This document shows, piece after piece, positions 8,403 through 17,170 of a stretch of DNA of 64,000 nucleotides. The DNA lies in contig NMRB01000759.1 of assembly GCA_002633025.1 (NCBI GenBank), positions 40,100 to 104,099 of the forward strand, written 5' to 3'. Position 1 is the stretch's first letter. The number at the start of each line of letters is the position of its first letter. This DNA comes from Notospermus geniculatus (lineage: Eukaryota > Nemertea > Pilidiophora > Heteronemertea > Lineidae). Under the pieces are notes generated by a model. That model was not told where the DNA came from and did not search any database. It worked only from the letters and a program-made list of their open reading frames with translations. The translations under genes were made by a program, and so were the position numbers.

Positions 8403-11036
8403 TCAGTTTAACGAATCAGACCTTGAACTTCGTGAAGGAGAAGGGGAATTCTGTCGTTTCCGAGGACAGTCCCTTGCAAAATGTCCGGGTTGTTGGCAAT
8501 AGAAGCAGGAGGATGAAGTAGGTCTGCTTGGAGAGCTGGAAGGTGACCTTGTGGGTTTCACTTTAGTGAACTGGAGGGGTGGACTCTTCGGTTTCGGGTT
8601 CCACAACTGGTATACTTGTCCGTTGGCGGTCATAAATTCTGGCGGATTGGTGCTGGTGGATTCCGCATTGCTCTTTGATACTTTAGGTGGGGTTGGTGGT
8701 TTCGAACTCGACGATTGAACTAGTCTGACCGACGGCCCCTCTTCTTCAGGACAAAAACTAACTCTGCGACTGATAGCAGAACGTGGGGTACTACCAAATA
8801 ATGCCTTATGGTTTGCAATGGTTGATTTGATGAATTTCAGGGCTTCTTGAATGTTTTCCGGGTCTTTTTCCATAACGATTTCTGCCGCATGTTTGTCTCG
8901 GCACCCTTTAAGGAAAACTTCCACTGCGATCTCATCAACAGTCGATTGGCGAGCCTCTGGATGGGCATCAAGCGTTAGGAAGTACACCTTTTGTGCAAAG
9001 TCTTCGATTGATTCTTCCTCCTTTTGTCTAACAGCCAACATCTTCCTCCTGGCTACAGATGGAGGATCTTTGATATCAAATCTTCGTTTTAGATTTAGCA
9101 CTAGCTCTTGATAGGTTGTCAGCTTCAGCTTGACAGCATATTCTAGAGCACGATCTGTAAGGCAGTCGACCAATCTCGAGCTTTTTTTCCTTGTGCTCCA
9201 ATCTTGTCGGTCGGCAATTCTTTCAAATTGGAAAATAAAACTTGTCCAGTTATTCTCCCTGCCCGAAAATACTGGCATCTTTGGGCGTGTTGGGGACTTG
9301 CTTTTGCTTCGTCTGCGCGACCTCGAAGATCGACGCCTATTATGCCTACGATCATGACGATGTCGGTCCTCACTTGAATCGCTCTCTGAATCACTCTCAG
9401 AGTGGCTGGAGGCATCATGCCTCCTCCTGCGAGCTCTTCTTGGACTAGAACGAGGTTCATCGTATTGCGGACGACGGGAAGGCCTGTCATCAACGGCTCC
9501 ACGCTGGGGCGGAGGAGTTGGGCCGTGCCGTCTCTCGTCTGCGCATGTTAAGCTACTGGATCTCGCATCACCTCTCCGTCCGGGGGAATGTCTCCGACTA
9601 TGGTGACCATCACGTCCAGGTGGAGGGGCTGGATGCCTGTAGGTTGATGTAGTCACATTTGGCTCTCTACTAATAGTAACACTGCGGAAAGAATTGTCTT
9701 CAATTCTGTCTGTGTTTGCACTCTCTGGCAAAGAGGGTGGCTGCGACCTCATGGTGGCTTCTTGGGATACGGGATGCTGATGTAGGTTATTTGGATATGG
9801 TGTACTGGATTGTAAACGGACGTTTACACTCCCAGAATCTCCGGTTCGGTTCTGAGGAATAGGTTGCATGAGTGAGACATTTGACAAGGGAGTCTTTGGC
9901 GGTCCTAGTAACTCTGGTTGAAGTTGGTTCAAGTTAGCACTTGGGACTCTCAAAAAACCAGGTGGTGGAACAGTAGGGAATCCCACTGAAAAAGGTGGTA
10001 GTACGTTTGGAAAGAACGATGGAATCCCGGGTTGAGTTGGCAGTGGTGGGGGCACGAAATTCAAAGGTTGTGAGGGCATACTGATGCTGGGGGCCTTCAG
10101 AGGTTGCGAGGGCATACTAATACTGGGGGCGGCCTGGTTGGACAATGTGCAGGAAGTACCAGCGATACCGGTAGCATCCCCTCCATGTACAAGGCTTCCC
10201 ATACTAACTTCGGTCTTTATTTCCCCTGCACTCGTGGTAGGCCTCATTTCCCTTGATTCATACGCAGGAACTGATCCATTTCCCCTCCGATAAATGGAGT
10301 CCTTGGGGAATTTTTCACCAATAGAACTCATGAACTTGTCAAAACCCTTAGAGGACTTGACAGGGGTCCTCCACAAGGATTCAAGTTTATCAGTTGCCTC
10401 TTTCCCCGATGAAATTAAATCGTCGATCATCTTGCTACGCTTGGACACTGTGTTCCTAAGTTCATTTATTTCCTTTTCGTAGCAGGACTTTTCCTCTAGC
10501 TGGTTTCTTTCCCATTCCGCTATCTCCTTTTTATGGGTCTCCTCAACATCCCTCATGTGGTCCTGGAACTGGTTGAACAGTTGACTCTCTCTAAACTCCG
10601 CCTTCATTTGCTCATTCTTCATGTCTTCCCTCAGATCTTGTAACTCTTGGTAAATCCCTGTAACTTTTCCCTCTAAATTTACAGCTCGTTGCTGCAGCTT
10701 CAGTTTCTCATCCGTAAGTTGCTCCACCTGTTGTTGAAGGGCAAGTTTTGCTGGTTTCAACTGGTCATTTTCCGCCTCCAATTGAGAGCTATGATACTCC
10801 CCACCCTTTATGGTATCTTCCATTTTCTTCCTATCCTTTTCTGATAGCAATATCTGTGCAGGTTCTCCCACTGATAGTCCAGCTTCTGGTTTACTCTTGG
10901 ATTCAGAAGTAGGAGGATTCGCTGCAGTAGCTCCCCCATTTGAGCTTCTAGCGTCCTGTGGTGGTGAAGTTTTATCTTTTTCTTTCTCTTTCTTATCTTT
11001 CTCCTTTGACCTCGTTGTCATAGTCGCAGTAGACAT
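8403..11036 (-). CDS. gag: Gag polyprotein of gypsy copy 1 (877 aa)
   Basis: This is the structural protein that would form the retrotransposon particle and bind its RNA. The N terminus is rich in Lys/Glu/Ser, followed by a long coiled coil (about residues 65-215). A Pro-rich middle includes a duplicated SMPSQPL unit, then comes an Arg/Ser-rich block with RRPKMPVF-type and SRSRRRSKSKSP sequence. A capsid-like helical region follows (WTSFIFQFERIADRQDWS … FLKGCRDKHAAEIV), and the protein ends with a CCHC zinc knuckle, CFYCQQPGHFARDC. The start is the ATG at 11036, in the same place as the downstream ATG of copy 2. The stop directly follows a GTTAAAC heptamer, as expected for -1 frameshifting into the protease frame. 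At nearly 900 residues this Gag is long for a gypsy element, because of the coiled-coil and SR-like segments. The frame is intact although the rest of the element is broken. Confidence 0.9.
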   Translation of the reverse strand: MSTATMTTRSKEKDKKEKEKDKTSPPQDARSSNGGATAANPPTSESKSKPEAGLSVGEPAQILLSEKDRKKMEDTIKGGEYHSSQLEAENDQLKPAKLALQQQVEQLTDEKLKLQQRAVNLEGKVTGIYQELQDLREDMKNEQMKAEFRESQLFNQFQDHMRDVEETHKKEIAEWERNQLEEKSCYEKEINELRNTVSKRSKMIDDLISSGKEATDKLESLWRTPVKSSKGFDKFMSSIGEKFPKDSIYRRGNGSVPAYESREMRPTTSAGEIKTEVSMGSLVHGGDATGIAGTSCTLSNQAAPSISMPSQPLKAPSISMPSQPLNFVPPPLPTQPGIPSFFPNVLPPFSVGFPTVPPPGFLRVPSANLNQLQPELLGPPKTPLSNVSLMQPIPQNRTGDSGSVNVRLQSSTPYPNNLHQHPVSQEATMRSQPPSLPESANTDRIEDNSFRSVTISREPNVTTSTYRHPAPPPGRDGHHSRRHSPGRRGDARSSSLTCADERRHGPTPPPQRGAVDDRPSRRPQYDEPRSSPRRARRRRHDASSHSESDSESDSSEDRHRHDRRHNRRRSSRSRRRSKSKSPTRPKMPVFSGRENNWTSFIFQFERIADRQDWSTRKKSSRLVDCLTDRALEYAVKLKLTTYQELVLNLKRRFDIKDPPSVARRKMLAVRQKEEESIEDFAQKVYFLTLDAHPEARQSTVDEIAVEVFLKGCRDKHAAEIVMEKDPENIQEALKFIKSTIANHKALFGSTPRSAISRRVSFCPEEEGPSVRLVQSSSSKPPTPPKVSKSNAESTSTNPPEFMTANGQVYQLWNPKPKSPPLQFTKVKPTRSPSSSPSRPTSSSCFYCQQPGHFARDCPRKRQNSPSPSRSSRSDSLN
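8406..8412 (-). promoter_or_regulatory. GTTAAAC -1 ribosomal frameshift heptamer, copy 1
   Basis: The minus strand reads TCG TTA AAC TGA in the gag frame, so the heptamer G TTA AAC lies immediately before the gag stop. Shifting by -1 enters the macrodomain-protease frame. It is identical in copy 2. Confidence 0.65.
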
Positions 11037-11699
11037 GATTGTTTCGAACTACATGTAAGTGTTTGGTACATGTAGTAGGCCTAGCTTGGTCGTGAGAGCA
11101 AGAGCGATGTGATTTCAATGGTACTAATACTAAGTACTGGTGTTATAAATCAGTACCGTAATTACAAAACCCAGTGAATACGAGTAATGATTGGTATTGT
11201 TTAGTAAACACTAACTGATGGAAAGGAGTAATAAAAGAAAATGATGAGCAGTAGCTCTTTAAGTGTCAACCAAAACAAATTTATGAAATGACACAATGTT
11301 TGTGTTACGCTAACGACTTGTTCTCAGTTATTAACTAGGCTCTATCTAGGTTGGTCTAATTGACTATAAATGGACCCTCAGTCAGTTCATGAATTGATTC
11401 GAACAAACTCAACTAATTCACTTTCCCTTCCTTACTTTTCCCAGAAAGTGAAGTTCGTATGTTAAATAATGTAATGTTAAGTGGGTTATTAATCTTTAAA
11501 ACTACAGAAATATTGGTTACCAGGTATTAGAGAATTGAATGAAGTTAAATGTATGATATGTTTTCGAATGACTATGAATTAGGCAGCCACCTATACTAGT
11601 GATTGTGAACTATAGTCAAAAATTTACAGAATTTTGTGAAGTTGAACAAGGTCAAAAATACGACGAATAATACGATGAAAGTGCAAATAATGGGCACCA

Positions 11700-11717
11700 G
11701 TGTGACTTCTGACACCA
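11700..11717 (-). other. Primer binding site, copy 1
   Basis: One base inside the 5' LTR the minus strand reads TGGTGTCAGAAGTCACAC. It starts with TGG, as required to pair with the CCA end of a tRNA, and is of the type common in gypsy elements. Confidence 0.7.
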
Positions 11718-11718
11718 A

Positions 11719-11929
11719 TGTAACAGGATGTGCGAAGCGAACTTACATGCAAAGCGAACAATAAGCGATACAAAGCAGGTTTAACAGGCACGTAGCTGGC
11801 AGGTCTCATCAGGAGTGAATCACATGGTCGTCTGTCTGGTTCCTCTAGTCGTCCGCCAGGGGCTACTTCGGTAGTCGTTATGTATGGAGAATAAAAGGGG
11901 GCAGCACCAGATGGTGGGTCCCTGTCACA
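11719..11929 (-). repeat. 5' LTR of gypsy copy 1 (211 bp)
   Basis: In element orientation it starts TGTGACAGGGACCCACC and ends ATCCTGTTACA. It matches the LTRs at 12969-13179 and 25025-25235. The short length, TG…CA ends and adjoining primer site identify it as an LTR. Confidence 0.85.
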
Positions 11930-12968
11930 GAGCGTTTGCAATTCTCCTGCTCGTCGCATGGGGGCCTTTTGTTCGTGCAGTTCAGCTTTAAGGCGCCTCT
12001 CAACGTGAGTGTTTTCTTGCAGAAGTTGGCTCACAATGGGCAATTCACCATTATTTGTTCCTCATGGCTTATGCTGGGACCAATGACACAAACAACTGCT
12101 CGCAGTTGAGTTCCCGGAGACAGGCAAATTACGCGAATCAGAACTCTCACGTGGAGAAGCGCCTTATGTCCGGCCAACTTCGACCCAATGAAATGCGGAA
12201 GTCATGTAATGTCGCAGACCTTTGCGGTTTTTAATCATGCCTGTCGACTATTTATGGTCGTTCCCCGATTGTTCGCGCTGCCACCGGTTATTCAAGAGTA
12301 GCATGTGATTAAAGGTCCGTAGAAAATCCAACTATCAATTTCCTAACTTCCGCATTCCATTGGTTCAAAGTTAGATGTTACCAGACTTGAGTACATGACG
12401 CGTGGAATATGCATCCCCCCATGAGCTTTGTCTTTGAATTCAGCTGCAGACTCCTCCATATGGAAGTCTCGCTTGGCCAGACGCTACGGGCTCACCCCTT
12501 CGGTAAATCACACTCCGCGTCTGGCTCTTTTAGAGATTAACAGTCGTGAAGACCGCGTGGTGGCAGCACGGGTCCTTGGGTTTTCCCAACCTCGTTCGCT
12601 TTCTGACAATATGGCGAGTGAGTGGTCCAAGGTTGTCTGAGCGAACTATACCCCCGGGGACGAGGTTGGGTTTTTCCTGGAAGTAATTTCCGCGGGAATT
12701 ATGAGTGAGAAAGCGTGGTGATTGGCTGGAGCCCAGTGGAGTGCCATCTAGTGGTGTTACCGGCTTTTGAGCCCCAAAAGTGCCGGTGTGTAGGAGACCG
12801 TGACGTCGGATACACACTGGGGCCGAGTGTACCGTATGGAAGTTGGTGAGGAGTTTTCAAATGTACCAATCCCAAACCTGGTGGTCAAATTAGAAAGTAT
12901 AAACAACCAGGAAGACCCAAGAAACATCTACAAGACCTGATTGAGAACAGCGCACAAGGACAACATAC
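11930..12968. other. Spacer between the two gypsy copies, nothing recognised
   Basis: About 1 kb of unique-looking sequence separates copy 1 from copy 2. No gene, RNA or inverted repeat was recognised. The last four bases (ATAC, 12965-12968) are the left target duplication of copy 2. Confidence 0.5.
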
Positions 12969-13179
12969 TGTAACAGGATGTGCGAAGCGAACTTACATGC
13001 AAAGCGAACAATAAGCGATACAAAGCAGGTTTAGCAGGCTCGTAGCTGGCAGGTCTCATCAGGAGTGAATCACATGGTCGTCTGTCTGGTTCCTCTAGTC
13101 GTCCGCCAGGGGCTACTTCGGTAGCCGTTATGTATGGAGAATAAAAGGGGGCAGCACCAGATGGTGGGTCCCTGTCACA
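12969..13179 (-). repeat. 3' LTR of gypsy copy 2
   Basis: 211 bp, with the same ends as the other LTRs. It is preceded on its left by ATAC, matching the ATAC right of the 5' LTR, and is bordered on the element side by a purine tract. Confidence 0.88.
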
Positions 13180-13188
13180 CTCTCCCTT
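13180..13188 (-). other. Polypurine tract beside 3' LTR
   Basis: The minus strand reads AAGGGAGAG directly upstream of the LTR start, the expected plus-strand priming site. The same tract borders the internal LTR copy at 14314. Confidence 0.65.
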
Positions 13189-13888
13189 GTTTACTTCTTT
13201 TGGAGTTTGACTTGGTTTTCAGGTTGGGGGTTGACGAAGGGTTAGGGTGTGCTGTAAGTCAGATATTCCTTTGGCTTAAGTATGGGCTACACTTAACCAG
13301 GAATCTTAGTTTTTCTAGTGAGAGTTATAAAGTGAGAAGAACATGAAATACAATGTAGTGCAATGGTTTACCATCAGCCTTCATGAACAGTGATGAATGA
13401 CAAAATAAATATGCACGTGATTTCATGAATGGATTTGTTATGGTGCTAGTACTCGATTCGTTTGTATAAATTCTACAAAATAGAGTAAAGTCAATTAATC
13501 CCCCCAGCCAGGGCCGCATCCCAAGCATGAAAAACGCTTAAGACTTGACTAAGGCTAAATAATAATTCTAAGGTCAGCAATCCTACACCTTTATGTTCCC
13601 CTTTAAAAAAACTCCGCAAATTCCCGTCTTTGCGCAGGATTTACACCTAATATATACATTATTATGTTCTTGATGATACCAATCCACAACTCCATCACAA
13701 CCATATCGTGAGTGATGTTGCTAAATCGGCACCATCAGTGAACTGACTTTCTCATGAAGGACTAATTACATCATCGGTATGAAATAGAGAAATTAAATTA
13801 ACTGAAATTTTTCACAAGCTCTCAGCATGCTCAGGACAACGTATGACAAAATACTGTACTCGCGTCGACACCAGACCTCGGGTTTACC
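13189..13888 (-). other. Duplicated 3' untranslated segment of gypsy copy 2
   Basis: About 700 bases, closely related to 14323-14960, including the shared stretch around AGGTCAGCAATCCTA. It is non-coding and part of the duplicated 3' end. Confidence 0.7.
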
Positions 13889-14110
13889 TTACGAGATCTG
13901 GTAGAGAATCCTGGTGTTGATCCTCGTGCGGAATAGAAGCAGGGCTCGGGGTGTATTCAGGATCGAGCATAGAGTTGGAAGCATGGTGTCCATGGCTATC
14001 CAGGGTGTCGAACGATAGTATGGTAAGTATGGGGCATCGGATTCCACTACCAGCCGGTCGATAGGGATGGTCTTGACCGCTTCCTGAAGCTCTGGCGATT
14101 TGCACAGTAG
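13889..14110 (-). pseudogene. Duplicated 3' end of the TatD gene (fragment)
   Basis: This covers the last roughly 70 codons of the TatD frame, from the KSPELQEAV-equivalent region to a TAA at 13889. Unlike the main gene at 15039, it keeps 28 bases just after the SDAPYL motif. Its reading frame continues to a C terminus ending in an N-T-R-x-L-Y-type motif, which fits the usual TatD C-terminal Asn-x-Arg-x-Leu/Phe helix. It therefore probably shows the undamaged C-terminal sequence of this family. It lacks the rest of the gene and is cut at 14110 by the internal LTR copy. Confidence 0.7.
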
Positions 14111-14111
14111 A

Positions 14112-14313
14112 ATGTGCGAAACGAACTTACATGCAAAGCGAACAATAAGCGATACAAAGCAGGTTTAACAGGCTCGTAGCTGGCAGGTCTCATCAGGAGT
14201 GAATCACATGGTCGTCTGTCTGGTTCCTCTAGTCGTCCGCCAGGGGCTACTTCGGTAGTCGTTATGTATGGAGAATAAAAGGGGGCAGCACCAGATGGTG
14301 GGTCCCTGTCACA
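14112..14313 (-). repeat. Internal LTR copy (truncated) in duplicated 3' end
   Basis: It matches the 211-bp LTR but lacks its last nine bases (the TGTAACAGG end on the plus strand), and joins directly to TatD-derived sequence. It is followed by the same purine tract as the true 3' LTR. This is best explained as part of a tandem duplication of LTR plus 3' internal sequence, rather than a separate insertion. Confidence 0.75.
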
Positions 14314-15038
14314 CTCTCCCTTGTTTACTTCTTTTGGAGTTTGACTTGGTTTTCAGGTTGGGGGTTGATGAAGGGTTAGGGTGTGCTGTAAGTCAGATAT
14401 TCCTTTGGCTTAAGTATGGGCTAGACTTAACCAGGAATCTTAGTTGTTCTAGTGAGAGTTATAGTACAAGTGAGAAGTACATGAAATACAATGTAGTGCA
14501 ATGGTTTACCATCAGCCTTCATGAACAGTGATGAATGACAAAATAAATGTGCACGTGATTTCATGAATGGACTCGGTTAGTTTGTACACATTCTACAGAA
14601 TAACGTAAATTCAATTAATCCCCCCAGCCAGGGCCGCATCCCAAGCATAAAAAACGCTTAAGACTTGACCAAGGCTAAATAATAATTCTAAGGTCAGCAA
14701 TCCTATACCTATATGTTTCCCTTTACACATAATATATACATTATTATGTTCTTGATGATACCAATCCACAACTCAATCACAACCATATCGTGAGTGATGT
14801 TGCTAAATCGGCACCATCAGTGAACTTCTCATGACGGACTAATTACATCACCGGTATGAAATAGATTAGAGAAATTAAATTAACTGAAACTTTTCACAAG
14901 CTCTCAGCATGCTCAGGACAACGTATGACAAAATACTGTACTTGCGTCGACACCAGACCTCGGGTTTACCTTACGAGATCTGGTAGAGAATCCTCGTGTT
15001 GATCCTCGTGCGGAATAGAAGCAGGGCTCGGGGTGTAT

Positions 15039-16412
15039 TCAGGATCGAGCATAGAGTTGGAAGCATGGTGTCCATGGTAAGTATGGGGCATCGGATTCCA
15101 CTACCAGCCGGTCGATAGGGATGGTCTTGACCGCTTCCTGAAGCTCTGGCGATTTGCACAGTAGAGTGGAGATCCCAAAGTAGACTTTTGGGCAAGTATT
15201 CAACCATTCCTGTGCATCCTTACTGGTACCAGAGAAGCAGTGGAGATGAATATATCCATTCGCAGCATCTAACTCCTTGATGATCTGGAGCACTCGGCGG
15301 GCAGCGGACCCGTCACCTTGATCTCGGCAGTGCAAGATTAGTGTCTTCTTAGTTTCCTTAACTGCTGGTAGAATTTCATACAGGAACTTCAGTTGGGTCG
15401 CAATTTTGCGTTCCTTGGCAGCGCAGCTTCCCTGGCACGGTGGAGAACAAGGACAACTAGACGAAGAATCCAGGCCGATTTCACCGATTCCAACACATCT
15501 GGGGTGGTCCAGATACTGTAAAAACGAAGGGTTTTCTCTGCAGACCTGATGGGGGTGGATTCCAATGGAGAAATAAAGGTTAGGCTCCCTCACTAGCTGG
15601 CGGTAAAGGCGTGTCCAGTTGTTCGGGAAAACGTAGTTCGCAATTCCCGCCACAAGCTGAAGTTCCGACTCAGGCTCGTCAGGGTTCTGGATACATAATT
15701 GTTGCGGACCAAATATGGTCTCCATCTTATCCATGTGCAGATGTGCATCTATAAATGCAGGTGTTACCCCAATATGACTGGGAAGGTCGGGAACTTCCAA
15801 TGACGCAAAACGTTGTCGGTCTGCCGATGGTAATATTGTCAGAAGGTAGTAGATATGTCGCCAATGGAACAGGCGGTCGGTGCATGAGAAGGGCTCGTAT
15901 TCCAGTGGTTCCTCATGGAGAATCACACTGCGTCGATATCGTAGGGCGAACTCCTCACCTTCGCTGAATACCAGGTTAAGGTTATTGTCCAGTGTGTCGC
16001 AGATTTCTTGCAGCGAATTGTGCCCTAGGGTTTTCATCAAGAATTCCTCGACTCGTTTAGTCAGGGCAATCCAAGTCGACAGTTGCTCCTCATTTAGCGC
16101 AGGACAATGGGAGTGAAATTTTTGAAATTGGGCTTCTTCTCCAGTTTGATTTCCACAGCTGAAGCAAAAGGTGTCCACAAATAGATAGGACGGTATGTGC
16201 GACTTTATAAAATGTCTCTTCAGATGGCGCCCAGGGACGTCACACAATTTGCACACTTGATCCCCCTTCCTTTTGTTTCTCGAGGAAGTTTGCGGTGTTT
16301 CTGTACTAGATGTGTGTGGATTTATGAAATCATCATAGTCGGGATTGAAATTTGCTTCATCCATGTAATCCGTTTCCATCGCTGTGGTGTCTGGAAGAGG
16401 ATCTGACATCAT
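15039..16412 (-). CDS. Zinc-finger/TatD-family metal-dependent nuclease carried by the gypsy element (457 aa)
   Basis: This belongs to the TatD (amidohydrolase-fold) DNase family, closest in layout to TATDN2-type proteins. The TatD domain spans about residues 218-446. All expected metal ligands are visible: H224 and H226 (FIDAHLHMD), E311 (IGEIGLD), H361 (LILHCRD), H391 (HLHCFSG) and D441 (VESDAPYL). The N terminus is acidic, then has a C2H2-like finger (C54, C57, H67, H72) and a second Cys/His cluster (C83-C86 … H100-C103). It lies between pol and the 3' LTR, on the same strand as gag-pol, inside the ATAC-bounded element, so it is element cargo rather than a host gene. The C terminus after DAPYL is out of frame relative to the duplicated fragment at 13889-14110, because 28 bases are missing between two ATGG words. 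This copy may thus be slightly damaged at its end. Its expression would need a spliced or internal transcript; none can be proven from sequence. A role in processing element nucleic acid is inference. Confidence 0.85.
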   Translation of the reverse strand: MMSDPLPDTTAMETDYMDEANFNPDYDDFINPHTSSTETPQTSSRNKRKGDQVCKLCDVPGRHLKRHFIKSHIPSYLFVDTFCFSCGNQTGEEAQFQKFHSHCPALNEEQLSTWIALTKRVEEFLMKTLGHNSLQEICDTLDNNLNLVFSEGEEFALRYRRSVILHEEPLEYEPFSCTDRLFHWRHIYYLLTILPSADRQRFASLEVPDLPSHIGVTPAFIDAHLHMDKMETIFGPQQLCIQNPDEPESELQLVAGIANYVFPNNWTRLYRQLVREPNLYFSIGIHPHQVCRENPSFLQYLDHPRCVGIGEIGLDSSSSCPCSPPCQGSCAAKERKIATQLKFLYEILPAVKETKKTLILHCRDQGDGSAARRVLQIIKELDAANGYIHLHCFSGTSKDAQEWLNTCPKVYFGISTLLCKSPELQEAVKTIPIDRLVVESDAPYLPWTPCFQLYARS

Positions 16413-16966
16413 AAATAAAATATTTACAAATTCGTACCTATCGGCAATTCATGTCGCTGAGCAGGTTGGTTACCAGAGGAAGCAACTATATCGCTTAATC
16501 CAGTTGTATACCTGCTCAGAGGTGAATTTTGCTGCGTTCTTTTTTTGTTGTTTTGTTGTTTGTTTTTTTTAAAGTTTTTCTTAGTATATACATACGGGAA
16601 ACTCCCACTTACCACATCGTCCCTTCTGCATGGATAAAATTTTCTAAGTCCGAATTTTTCCTATTTCTATAGGGGATGTGGGTGGTAAATGGAATGCTCA
16701 CAATAGAGTTTTCGCTGCAAAGGTCGGTTCCATGTCCCCATGACTGAGTGCTATACCGTAGGACATGCCAAAAGCATGAATAACTATGGTCTTGTCAGCG
16801 AATACCAACTATGACACAACTTGTTGCCGTAGTGTTANAATATTTGCAACAAATATGTACAACAATATCACAATATAATACTGATGCTAATCTGAGCCCC
16901 CACTTATCCCTCTAACCCAGCGGAAAATCAACTATATCGATTCTCTCGCTTATAGTACACGTGTCA
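16413..16966. other. Non-coding spacer between pol and TatD
   Basis: About 550 bases within the gypsy element. No gene is visible. It contains a T-rich run near 16545-16575 that reads as poly-A on the coding strand, and one ambiguous base at 16838. A subgenomic promoter or splice acceptor for the TatD gene could lie here, but I cannot identify one. Confidence 0.4.
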
Positions 16967-17170
16967 CTAAAACTGAAATCCTTTGAGCCATGAGGGCGGC
17001 TTGACTATCCGTCCTCTACGATCCTGTTTCGGCTCTTTCTCAATGCTGGTAGGTTGGGACCTATGCGGCACTTCTGGTTGCTCCTCTAACGGATCACTAC
17101 TACCCTCAACTTCAGGTTGGCCAGAAATGATATCTTCCCCTCGCTCTTCCCCAATCAAGGAATGTTCCAC
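16967..17170 (-). pseudogene. Out-of-frame C-terminal tail of gypsy pol
   Basis: This 67-codon frame overlaps the last codons of pol in the -1 frame and ends GRIVKPPSWLKGFQF. That type of basic 'R-x-R-I-x-x-P-P-x-W/Y' ending is typical of gypsy integrase C termini. The frame probably is the original end of Pol, separated by a small indel near 17165. No slippery heptamer is seen at the overlap. Confidence 0.5.

Larger units (their letters stand above)
7715..11929 (-). mobile_element. Truncated Ty3/gypsy LTR element, copy 1
   Basis: This minus-strand element keeps its 5' LTR (11719-11929), leader, an intact gag and the first part of the macrodomain-protease frame, then stops at 7715 where the CACCCC-ended DNA element begins. 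The pol, TatD and 3' LTR parts are missing. It is very similar at the nucleotide level to the full copy at 12969-25235 in all shared parts, including the frameshift heptamer, so both belong to one recent family. Confidence 0.85.

Noticed and set aside
11624-12043. A 139-codon minus-strand frame across the gypsy 5' LTR
   Set aside because: It spans LTR, primer site and leader. The same readable stretch occurs in other LTR copies and has no protein features.
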